64,000 bases of DNA, from NCBI RefSeq assembly GCF_028372415.1, contig NC_092872.1, positions 14,908,479 to 14,972,478 on the forward strand. Reading direction: 5' to 3'. The DNA comes from Notamacropus eugenii (taxonomy: Eukaryota > Chordata > Mammalia > Diprotodontia > Macropodidae). This document shows, in pieces, positions 10,341-19,774 of the stretch. Below the pieces are notes generated by a model. That model ran no database searches, was not told the origin of the DNA, and saw nothing but the letters and a program-made list of their open reading frames with translations. A program made the translations under genes and the position numbers. Every line of letters begins with the position of its first letter. Positions within the stretch are counted from its first letter, which is position 1.

Positions 10341-11841
10341 TTTTTAAAATAAGTTTTATTGATGTGTCTTATTTTCACATAACAAACATTTACGGATTAC
10401 TCCTGAGAGGTCACTTGTAACAAAGTAAAGCACTTAGGTAAAATGAATAATATAGTGATCCCATCTGAAAGTGTGTCACATTTCACATCTGTTACACCCC
10501 CTCTCCCTTAAAATGAACAGAAATCTATTTTCTCTCCCTCCCACTATCCATGTCATTGGGAAAAAACAAAACAAACTTCTTGTAATAAATAGAATAGTCC
10601 AGCAAATAATGGCTATATGCAAAAATATAATTGTCTCATTCTCCACCTTAAATCTGTCACCTCTGTGTAGAGAGACCATTTGTTTTCAGGAATCATGAAT
10701 GGCTATTGTATTGATCATAGTTTTGATGACAGCACTTTCAAACATGTTAGTTCTTTTATAGGTCATAAATACTTCTTTCAAAGTTTTTTATGGTGCTATT
10801 GTATAGATTGTTCTCATTTCTGTCTTCATAAGTTTATAAAAGTCCTCAAGATTTTTCATTTTTATAACATTGACATTATAGAATGAATTGTTCCGGTTCT
10901 ACTCAATCCATATGTCTTGTCTTTTTGAAATCATTTGTCTCTTCATTTCTTACAGAACAATTGTATACCAACACATCAGTGGCAGCTAGGTGATGCAGTG
11001 GATAGAGCACCAGTGCAAGAGTCAGGAGGACCTGAGTTCAGATTTCACCTCAGACACTTGACACTCACTAGCTGCGTGACCTTGGGCAAGTCACTTAAGC
11101 CCAATTGCCTCATCCTGGGTCATCTCCCATCATTCTGATGAATGTCTGGTCACTGGATTCAGATGGCTTTGGAGGAGAAGTGAGGCTGGTGACCTGCACA
11201 GCCCTCCCTCACTCAACACAAAGTCAAGTGCGAGTCATGTCATCATTTCTCTGATGGCATGGTCTTCTTCGGCAACAAGGACGAACACACACACACACAC
11301 ACACCAACACATTCACACACCACAACTTATTCATCATTTCTTTATTGATGAACATCATTTTGGTTTCTATTTTGTTGTGCAAAGAGCTACCATACTTTTT
11401 TTTTTACATAAATGAAATGTTCCCATGTCCTTAATATTTTGGGGGTATAGACCTAGCAGTAGTATAGATGAGTCAAAGGGTCATTTTAGTGTTTAGTAAT
11501 TTTTTTGTATGTAATATAAATTTGCTTTAGTTCACGTGGAGGAAAAAAGACAAGGATCTCAAGAGAAATTATGAAAAGAAGTAAGAATGGTGGGAGAACA
11601 GCATAGGAAGATCTCACACTACGCTACAAAGCAGTAATTTTAAAGACAATTTGGTACTGTTAAAAAGTAAGAGAGATTGATCAGTAGAACAGATTAGGTA
11701 CAAAAATACAGAAACAAATATCTCTAGTACTCTAATATTCAATAAATAAAAAGGCCTCAGTTATTTGAACAAGGATTCACTATTTGACAAAACCTGCTGG
11801 GAAAATTAGATAACAGTATAGAAGAAACTGGGACTTAGACA
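10341..11841 (-). mobile_element. L1 LINE with 5' inversion, interrupted by a MAR1 SINE
   Basis: From 10341 to about 11515 the plus strand reads marsupial L1 3' UTR and ORF2 end in antisense ('ttcatttcttacagaacaat', 'gggggtatagacctagcagt'). From about 11525 to 11841 the direction flips: 'agaatggtgggagaacagca', 'aaagcagtaatttt' and 'tgacaaaacctgctgggaaa' are ORF2 in sense, from a region about half a kilobase further upstream in the element. This order is the signature of twin priming. Imperfect direct repeats 'aactcttcctat' (10329-10340) and 'aactcctcctcctat' (11842-11856) may be its TSD. The SINE at 10977-11302 entered later. Confidence 0.75.
10977..11302 (+). mobile_element. MAR1-type SINE (tRNA head, RTE-derived body and tail), with TSD
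   Basis: The tRNA-derived head has 'gatgcagtggatagagc' and a B-box-like 'gagttcagatt', then 'ttgggcaagtcacttaagcc'. The second half ('ggattcagatggctttgg', 'cagccctccctcactcaa') resembles the 5' region of the RTE at 19842-23929. The end ('ggtcttcttcggcaacaagg', then an AC repeat) resembles the RTE 3' terminus. Perfect 10-bp repeats (accaacacat) lie at 10967-10976 and 11303-11312. It interrupts an L1. Confidence 0.9.
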
Positions 11842-11856
11842 AACTCCTCCTCCTAT

Positions 11857-13500
11857 GTGACTCTTGGCCCAGCTAGTTATTCATGTACATTACGTGTACT
11901 GATGAATCAGCTCCATTTGTTGTCCATCCAACTACAAATCATATTCTGGGAAATAGGGTTTTATTCATCCACTTGGTTTTTCCTGTGTGGATAGTTAAGT
12001 TGGTTTCTTGGGAGTGATTTTAAATCCCATTCTGCGGCTTGTTGCAATAAGCACCATAGCACACACAAGCAAGACCATTGGGAAGACTTCACCATTTATA
12101 GAGAATTTTTCTGGTAGGACTCTCTATTGGACTCTACAGAGCGGCTGAATACATTTGGAAAGCATACATCTTCCTCTTTTATGCCTTAATTGGTGTTAAT
12201 GTTCAAAAAGCCATCAAAGTTTTTTATATTGTTGCATTTTTGAGGAATCTTGTATAATTTTGATAAATGCAACAAAATATAACTTGTTAGGTAGCAAGCC
12301 TTTAAAGCATAATTTTATCTTAACTGAAATAAACCCTTCTATTGTAGCCAACAAACCGTAGGCATAGTGGAGTCTTGCATTTGCCAAACCTTTGTGGGCA
12401 CACCAATTGTATAACTACAAATGTTAGCTACTGTGGGATATTGTTTGCTTGGCTATTTCTGTCTCAAGCCTTCACCAATTGTATTCAGGTATGTCGTGTC
12501 GTGTCATTCATGCCATATTATACTCTTACATCAAAGGAACTCAATATCTCATCTTCATATGGGAATGACTCTTGGTTCCACAAAGTCTATATACCAGAAT
12601 AAGGTATGGAATGTCTCACCAAGGTGGAAATGCTTTAAAAAGGGGTCTAATGATGGACTGTTTGTTTTTTAAGAACTAGGCTAACTAAATTGCAGATACA
12701 GATAACTGGGTTGGCCATGCTGTGATAATTTTTAGGCCTCAATTTCCCTTGAAGACCATTGAGTAAATCATAGAAGGATTATAATCTACATTGATGGAGT
12801 GCCCAAAATTAAGAGTTCAGAAATTGTATTTGACTAGGTTTCATTTCATTGCATTTTATGTGTTGCATTATTTTTGATGGATTGAATGGGGAATGGCTAT
12901 ATGCCCAACCTGAAGAAGGCTCACAACTATTATTGATTTCTCCGCAGACCAGAAAGCAACAATCAACATTCTTGTGATGCTTACTGGTGGAATAGGTATG
13001 GAAGATATCTTGGGGGAATTCGTTGACTGAATTGAGAGCAGAGTTTGAATATGAGGAGAGTAAAGTATTGATGGAGATTGAGTGCTATACTTGGAACATA
13101 TACATAAATCAGAGGGCAAGAGAGTGCTTAATGTGTTATGAGTTACTCAGGCTATAACTGGGTGTGAAGTTTTGGACGGTTTGAAGGGTGTCATGCACAG
13201 ATCCCTGACATTTCTTTATAGGTGTTTCTTGTTGTATATTCTTGAAAGGGGAGGTTTAACTCTTGGGTTAAAACTTGAGTCATGGGATCATGGGTAGAGT
13301 AGAGGGCAAAGGTAACAGGTGGAGGCAGATGTCTCTAGACTATGCATCTAGCTTGGATGATTGAGTTCATGTTGATCACAGTCCTCTCCCAAGGGACAAT
13401 TCCAGTTCTGTGGATAGTGGTTATTGAGCCTTGTCAGAAATGGAACCTGAATGGTGCAGCTATGATCTCCTACTAGTCTCTACTGAGGAAAAGACAATGC
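11857..13500. other. Unannotated unique DNA
   Basis: No repeat recognised over about 1.6 kb. The overlapping frames at 12375-12672 and the antisense frame at 12868-13119 lack splice-compatible ends, family resemblance or codon bias, and I do not call them. Confidence 0.4.
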
Positions 13501-13502
13501 TA

Positions 13503-13562
13503 GCTTTAGAATGTAAACTTCTTGAGGACAGGGAATATTTTTGCTTTTTAGTTTCCAAATGA
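13503..13562 (+). mobile_element. L2 fragment
   Basis: 'gtaaacttcttgaggacagg' followed by 'gaatatttttgctttttag' is the L2 3' UTR motif. Only about 60 bp is recognisable. Confidence 0.5.
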
Positions 13563-13639
13563 ACCTTCATCTTTGGGACTATGACTGATAGAGAGGGAGA
13601 GGTAATGTGACCTCTCTAGGTTCCAGTTTTATCATTTAC

Positions 13640-13912
13640 AAAATAGATGGATTATTATTCAGTCATTTTCAGTTGTGTCTGACTCTTTGTGACTCCATTT
13701 GGAGTTTCCTTGGCAGAGGTATTGGAATGGTTTGCCACTACCCCCCCCCCCAGATCATTACAAATGAGGAAACTGAGGCAAACACAGTTGAGTGACTTGC
13801 CCAGGGTCATCCAGCTAGTAAGTGTCTGAGGCTAGATGTGAATGCATGAAGATGAGTTTTCTTGACTCCAGACCCAGTACTCTATTGACTAAGCCACCTA
13901 GCTGTCCATAAA
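13640..13912 (-). mobile_element. tRNA-derived SINE, MON1/WSINE type, antisense
   Basis: It begins with the antisense tail ('cattttcagttgtgtctgac', 'actccatttggagtttcctt') and passes a C-run at 13740-13752, then 'gaggaaactgaggcaaacac', 'gtgacttgcccagggtcat', and ends at the tRNA-like head 'taagccacctagctgtcc'. Nearly complete. Confidence 0.85.
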
Positions 13913-14084
13913 ATTGGATTAGATGACCCATTAGATCCATTTTTCCTCAAAGCCTTCTGATCCAGTGACTACAAGTTCCCTTAAACATGTACCAAAACCC
14001 AAAACCTGGATCTGAGCATAGAGAACCACCACAATCTAATTTTTGTGGCAATTAGCAAGGGGCCATCAGGCATCCATTCTACTT

Positions 14085-14200
14085 TTAGAACAGTGTTAAA
14101 TTCTGGAAACACAAATACAATAAAAAAGACAGTTCCTGCCCTCAGGGAACTTAAGTTCTAATAGGGAAGAACAACATATAAAAAGAAACTTGGGGGAGGG
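14085..14200 (+). repeat. Ancient repeat fragment
   Basis: 'acagttcctgccctcaggga' and 'acttaagttctaatagg' match the unassigned mammalian repeat also seen at 2205-2530. Confidence 0.4.
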
Positions 14201-14204
14201 GTAA

Positions 14205-14455
14205 GGAAACAAACATTTATGAAACACCTATGGTCTACCAGGCACTGGGTGCTAAGAGCTTTATAAATTATCTCATTTGATCCTCACAACAACCATGGGA
14301 GGTAGGTGCTATTATTATACCCATTTTATAATTGAGGGAACAGAGAGAAAAAGAATTTAAGTGACTTGTCCAGGGTCACATAACTAGTAAGTGTGTGAGT
14401 CTGGATTTGAATTCAAATCTTCCTGACTTTAGACTAAATACTGTATCTCATGGGG
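14205..14455 (-). mobile_element. MIR SINE, antisense
   Basis: 'tctcatttgatcctcacaac', 'gtgacttgtccagggtcaca' and 'ctagtaagtgtgtgagtctg' give an almost complete antisense MIR body. Confidence 0.8.
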
Positions 14456-14619
14456 AATGTAGATTAGTGAGGAAAAAAGAAATGGTTGACCTAGGAATCC
14501 TCCTTATATGAGTTTTAGGAGGGAAAAACTCTAGGAGCAGAGGGTATTTTGGAGGTGTGAGCTCCATGGCTAAAGTGATCTTCGGAAAGAAGAGGTTTTT
14601 GGGGTGAGATAGTTCAGTT

Positions 14620-14785
14620 GTGGTTATATCACTTAATCTCTTCTTGTCTCAGTTTCCTTGACTATGAAATGGGTATAATAGCACCTACCTTCCAGGCTGA
14701 GTAACAAATGAGGTAATATTTGTAAAGTTCTTAGCACAGTGTCTTGGTATACAGTAGGCACTTAAAAATGCATACTTGTTTCTTT
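14620..14785 (+). mobile_element. MIR SINE, 3' two thirds
   Basis: 'tgtctcagtttccttgacta', 'cacctaccttccaggctgag', 'gtaaagttcttagcacagtg' and 'acagtaggcacttaaaaat' are the second half of MIR in sense. Confidence 0.75.
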
Positions 14786-14792
14786 CCTTCAC

Positions 14793-14793
<1 letters not shown>

Positions 14794-14870
<77 letters not shown>
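14794..14870. repeat. (CT)n(TA)n compound microsatellite
   Basis: About 19 CT units followed by about 19 TA units. A minus-strand frame across it encodes only alternating Tyr-Ile and Glu-Arg and is an artefact. Confidence 0.95.
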
Positions 14871-14873
<3 letters not shown>

Positions 14874-14924
14874 TTCCATAACTCTAACTAGCTAGGTATG
14901 TGAACATGATGTTTCTTTTGGTTT

Positions 14925-15125
14925 TATTTTCCTCATCTGTAAAATAAGATAACTGGATTAGATAACAGCCCTAATAGGATCCTAGAATTTAGAAAGCACC
15001 TTATATTTTATGTAGTCTTTCTCATTATACAGATATGTAAACTGAGGCCCAGAGAGAAGTCATCAGCGCAGGGTCACACAGCTAAATAGCAGAGCTGGTA
15101 TTTGAGCTTAGTCTTCTGCATTAAT
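14925..15125. mobile_element. MIR3 end (+) next to an antisense MIR
   Basis: 'cctcatctgtaaaataagat' followed by 'ggattagataacagccc' is a MIR3 tail in sense (to about 14990). From there 'aaactgaggcccagagagaa' and 'gggtcacacagctaaatagc' are antisense MIR. Confidence 0.6.
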
Positions 15126-15604
15126 ATATATGCTGATTTATAAAACATGCTTTACCATGACTGTTCACATACATGTCTGTCTATCAGGCTATCTGACTAT
15201 AAATAATCAGCTGCTCATCTATATAGAGAGGCGCTCAAGATCATGAATCAAACCTATGGAATAAGAATGTTGAGGTCATTTAAAATCACATTATGTTGCA
15301 TCTAATATAAACATTCTGGATCTTATTAAGCAGCTCATTTGTACCTGGTCTATGAAGTAGTTAAGATGTAGTTGGAGGACTCTCCCTCCATACTTGGCTC
15401 AGTTAGGAAGACTATACTTCTATGTCCCATAGCATAGGATTAGCACCTCCAGCCCAGATGATAAGCAGGCAAAAGGAGAGGTTGGGCAACGTGTAAGATA
15501 GGGAAACCAGCATTGATCAAGTCAAGGGCATTTAACCTCCTGGCGCATTTTCTTACTGGTCCAGGATGTGGACGTTGGTCCAGGTTAGATGAGGGCAGTA
15601 AGGA
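15126..15604. other. No recognisable feature
   Basis: Unique-looking sequence with no supported gene or repeat. Confidence 0.4.
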
Positions 15605-15815
15605 CAGCAGTTAGCAATTATATTGTGCTTCAAAGTCTTCAGAGCTCTTCACAAATCTTTTTTCATTTTATCCTCACAAAACCTTGTTAGTTGAGTGTTA
15701 TTATTATCTACATTTTACAGATAAGGAAACTGTGATTTGCCCTGAAGCATAATCAGTAAATGTTTGAGATAGGGCTCAGACTCAGGTCTTTCTGACTCCA
15801 GGTCTGGCCTTATAT
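15605..15815 (-). mobile_element. MIR SINE, antisense, diverged
   Basis: 'ttttatcctcacaaaacctt', 'acattttacagataaggaaa' and 'tctttctgactccaggtctg'. Confidence 0.65.
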
Positions 15816-16329
15816 TGAAGGTGCCAAATTGAAGGCAAGGCAGATCTGAACTGGTGAAAATGTTGAATTATGGAATGTCTAAAAAGAAACTCAATTTTAT
15901 TATTTTTAAGTATATGCAGATCCCTGAAATAGAATTGCCTAATAAAAGAGACCTGCTTTAATGAATAGGTCAATAATTTGTAATTAGCATATGAATTATT
16001 AAAAGCAATTCATATCTATGCTTGAAAACAATTTGCTCTTTTAAGTAAGGTAAACATCCCCCTTACCCTCTTGTTCAATTTGCCTCAAGTTGTGGCAGAT
16101 CCCAGATGTTCAACCTGATTGATCTTTGTTACCTCAGAGACCTGGAAAACATGACAGCATTTATTATAGATACTCCAGTGATGCAAAACTCTGAAGAACT
16201 CACACTGATTACTTAGATTTATATTAGGCTCACAAAACACTTTTCTCCTAGATGCTCTATGAGATAAGTGGTACAAATATATCTATTTCTTTATGTATAT
16301 CCTATCATATCAATCTAGTTATCTGTCTC
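15816..16329. other. No recognisable feature
   Basis: Short frames here have no family resemblance. Confidence 0.4.
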
Positions 16330-16735
16330 TGTATACCACCAACATCTACTCATTTATCCATCCATCCATCCATCCATTCATCCATCCATCCATCCATCCA
16401 CCTATCTATCTATCTGTCTGTCTATCATCTGTTTGTCTGTCTGTCCGTCCCTGTGTATGTGTGTCTTTCTCTGTATCATCTACATCTATTTATCTGTCTG
16501 TCTCTTTATGTCATCTGTATCCATAATTTTTCTCTATTTCAATCTATACCATCTCTCATCATTGTCCCTATATCAATACTATCTTTATCATCTACTTATC
16601 ATCTTTCTCTCCATCTGTATTATCTATATCATATTATATACCTATCACCTATGTTTCTGTCTTTGTATCATCTATATATATCTGTTTTTCTATCTCTATC
16701 ATCTATATAATATTTATCAATCTTACACATGTGCA
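16330..16735. repeat. CATC/TCTA/TCTG tetranucleotide tract
   Basis: Clean 'catccatccatc' and 'tctatctatctgtctgtc' blocks at 16350-16445 grade into a degenerate tract of ATCT-type tetramers up to about 16735. The overlapping 122-152 codon plus-strand frames (Ile/Tyr/Leu/Ser-rich) are made wholly by this repeat and are not genes. Confidence 0.9.
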
Positions 16736-16773
16736 CACATCTATGTACATATACACATCTCATTATCCTCATC

Positions 16774-17091
16774 AGATGCAGCTAGATGGTGCAGTAGATA
16801 GAGCAACAGTGCAGGAGTCAGGAGAACCTGAGTTCAAATCTCACCTCAGACACTTGACACTCACTAGCTGTGTGACCTTGGGCAAGTCACTTAAACCCAG
16901 TTGCCTCATCCTGGGCCATCTCCAGTCATCCTGATGAATATCAGGCCACTGGATTCAGATGGCTCTGGAGGAGAAGTGAGGCTGGTGATCTGCACAGCCC
17001 TCCCTCACTCAAAACAAAGTCAAGTGCAAGTCACGTCATCATTTCTCTGATGGCATGGTCTTCTTCGGCAACGAAGGGTGAACACACACAC
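16774..17091 (+). mobile_element. MAR1-type SINE with TSD
   Basis: Same three-part structure as the copy at 10977-11302: tRNA head with B-box-like 'gagttcaaatc', an RTE-5'-like middle with 'tggattcagatggctctgg', and the RTE-3'-like end 'catggtcttcttcggcaac' followed by a short AC tail. Nine-bp repeats (atcctcatc) at 16765-16773 and 17092-17100. It interrupts an antisense MIR that resumes at 17092. Confidence 0.9.
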
Positions 17092-17595
17092 ATCCTCATC
17101 TTACAGAGAGGAAAATGGAGACTTTGCATTTAGTACTGTGCTTCTCAATCTTTTTAAATTTTTGCTTACACCGCAATATTTTTTTCTGTGAGAAACCAGG
17201 ACATTTAAGTTGGTAACAAATAAGGGTTCCTGGGTAGTCTGTCCTCCAGACCCATTCTTTGAGCCTGGAAATTACTTTGCTGCTCCTTCTTCTCCACCAC
17301 CCTCTCCATTTCTTCTTTCTTTATTCCCTAGGAGCAGAGGAGACAGATGGCTTTGTAGCCCCATAGTTTAGGGTACTATTGTGACTTTCCTGATGCCAGA
17401 CTCAGAAGAGAAGGCAGCAAATGGCAGTTAGGGACCAGGATTAGGAATGTGGAAGTCCTAAGTAAGGGAAGGAGTTTTGAGGCACACCTAGCATGATCTT
17501 TGAGAACCATTGGTTTAGTGCTTGTTGCACAGCTAGTGAGCACCAGAGCCATGACTGAAACCCAGGTTTCCTGATTCTGGGAGTGGAGGTTTTTC
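17092..17595 (-). mobile_element. Scattered antisense MIR remnants
   Basis: 'tcatcttacagagaggaaaa' (from 17095) and 'gttgcacagctagtgagcac' with 'acccaggtttcctgattctg' (17524-17580) are antisense MIR parts, separated by about 370 bp I cannot identify. Confidence 0.5.
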
Positions 17596-18335
17596 TGCTA
17601 AAACAAGCTGCCGTTGAAATGGAAATAATATCACATAATTTCTGCCCAGCACTCCTTAACATACAACATATAGCACTACTTAGGAAACACATTTTTCATA
17701 GCGCAATGCTAAATTTCAGTGCAGCCTCATTGCAAATTTCAAATTAGTTTGGGCTTAATGAATGAGGTTTTACTGTATTTTTATAACGTTGCTTGTTGTT
17801 TCACATAGAGAAGTATAATTAGTCCTTCTGTTGCAAGTGCAGTTTAATAGCATTACCAGTGGGATGTATCTTTCTGTGCTCAGGTGAATGATGAAAGATT
17901 TCCATTCTCCCTTGTGTCATCTGGGAGGAACGCTCATCTACTATATCCGCCCCTAGTCAGGCATATGTATACAAGACTTTGGCAGCTGTGTGAGGGAGGG
18001 ATAAAGGAGGTGAATTGAATGTCTATATTCACCTTTCTCCAGTATAATGGAAGATAGTCTAAGTATGAAGTTCTCATCTCTTTAGGACCAGTTTCAGTGG
18101 CTTTTTACATAGGATAACGATGATACTTAGCTTTTATTGGTTCATATTCTTTTACTAGAGAACCTGGAATGAAGCAATTAGATGTAGTCACTAGGAATAC
18201 AGAAGACTTTCTTTTATCTGCCAATAGCATGAGCGGCTGCTGTGTGTAGTTCTATTTAGATCTTAAGCCTCCTGCTGGGTTTTCATCTGTGTTCTGCCAG
18301 ATTTTCTGTGTGATCCTGAAAAACTGATAATATCT
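17596..18335. other. Unique DNA, no gene recognised
   Basis: No repeat landmarks. The text around 17720-17960 is unusually free of repeat signatures and could include conserved non-coding sequence, but nothing in one genome proves that. Confidence 0.35.
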
Positions 18336-18339
18336 TTCT

Positions 18340-19060
18340 GCTTTAGTTTCAAATCCTAGAGCCAGGATGGATATCAGAGACCATCTCTGTGCACCGCCTC
18401 ACCCTTAAACCTTGTTGTGGTATTTTTCTTTATTTTAAACTTGAATCAGTTTCTGTGTAACTTTCACTCATTTGTTCTAGTTTTTCTCTGGGAAGCAAAG
18501 CAAAACAAGCCTAATCCATCTCCCATATGATAGCCTTTAAAATACAGGAGACTACTTTCATGTTCCTCTTAAGCCTTTATTCTCCAAGCAAAACTCTGTC
18601 AGTTTCTTCTACAAATCATGATGGTGTAGATTTGAATCCCCTAATCTCTCCTCCATCTTGTTAACATCCCTTCTAAAACATGGTTTTTATAATACTCTAG
18701 ATATGGAATGGACTAGGGTAAAATACAGTAGGATTATCTCCCCTCTTGTCCTGGACATTATACTTTAACTTACCCTGAAGTCATCTGGGTACTTGGTTTT
18801 GTTTTGATTGTGTGAATGAAGGAGCTATCATAGCCCAATGTTGACTCATGTCGATCTCATAGGTCATTAAAATTCCCAAGTCTTTTTTCTATTTGACCTA
18901 ATGTTTAGCTGTGTCTTTTCCACTTTGTGCTGTTGTAGTAGCTGTTTTAAAATTCAAGCCCAGGACTTTAAAATTTCCTATTAAATTAGATTTTATTCAA
19001 TTTGGTTCATTGTTCTAGCCTGGTGAGATCTTTTTGGATCTAATCCAAATATAATTTTCT
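18340..19060 (-). mobile_element. CR1/L3-type LINE 3' region, antisense
   Basis: Landmarks shared with the copy at 56225-57340 include 'tctccatcttgttaacatcc'-like text, 'gacctaatgtttagctgtgt', 'cccaggactttaaaatttcc' and 'cctggtgagatctttttgg'. Strongly diverged, no frame. Confidence 0.65.
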
Positions 19061-19064
19061 TAAA

Positions 19065-19620
19065 AATGTTCACTATGTGTATGCTTGGCACTTGGGAAAC
19101 TAACAGGGATAAAATGAAAAGGAGTCTCTGTTCTCAGAAAGTTTATAATCTACTGGGGTATTTAAACTGTTAGCTAATAATTACTATCAGATAATTTGAG
19201 GTGGGAAAGAGATCTAACAGCTGGGGGTGGGTGGGTTGGTAGTGAGAAGGCTCTCCCTAGCACGTACCATATTAGCTGAGTTTTGAAGGAAATAAGTGAT
19301 GCTAAGAGAAAGAAGGAAGGAGGAGGGAGTGCATTCTAGGTATGTGCTGCAGTCTGTATGAAAGCATAAAGAAAGTGGAATGTTTGGGAAAATAGTAAAT
19401 AGGTCAATTTGTCTGGTCTGTAGCTTGTGAAAGGAAATAATAAGAAATAAATTTGGAAAAGTTGACTTGAGACAGATTAGGAAGGTCAAGCTGTGTAATT
19501 TGTATTTTATTCCAGATACTAGGGAAGCACTAAGATTCTTGGGTAGGAGAGTGACACGGTCATTTGTACATTAGGAGGATTATATCTACAGTTGTGTGGA
19601 AGATGACTGGAGAGTAGAGG
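19065..19620 (+). repeat. Ancient mammalian repeat, unassigned
   Basis: 'aggagtctctgttctcagaa', 'tgagttttgaaggaaataag', 'gcattctaggtatgtgctgc' and 'gggtaggagagtgacacggt' follow the order of a known mammalian repeat also present in part at 2205-2530 and 51345-51480. Name not recalled. Confidence 0.45.
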
Positions 19621-19774
19621 ACCTATAAGCTAGGAGGTTATAGTAATAATAAAAAAAGTGATGTAAATGTCATGTGAATGAAGAAATAGCTATGGAAAAA
19701 GAGATTTTATGGGGGTAGAACCACTAAGACCTGGCAACTGATTGAATATTGACTCCTGTTATAATTATCATTTA

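Noticed and set aside
10977-11075. tRNA gene candidates at SINE heads
   Set aside because: Box A/B-like text is present, but there is no cloverleaf with a full anticodon arm, and the same heads recur in every SINE copy; these are tRNA-derived SINE promoters.
14685-14879. Minus-strand frame with Ile-Tyr and Glu-Arg runs
   Set aside because: Translation of the (CT)n(TA)n microsatellite.
16252-16801. Three overlapping plus-strand frames of 77-152 codons
   Set aside because: Products of the CATC/TCTA tetranucleotide repeat, open in all three frames.
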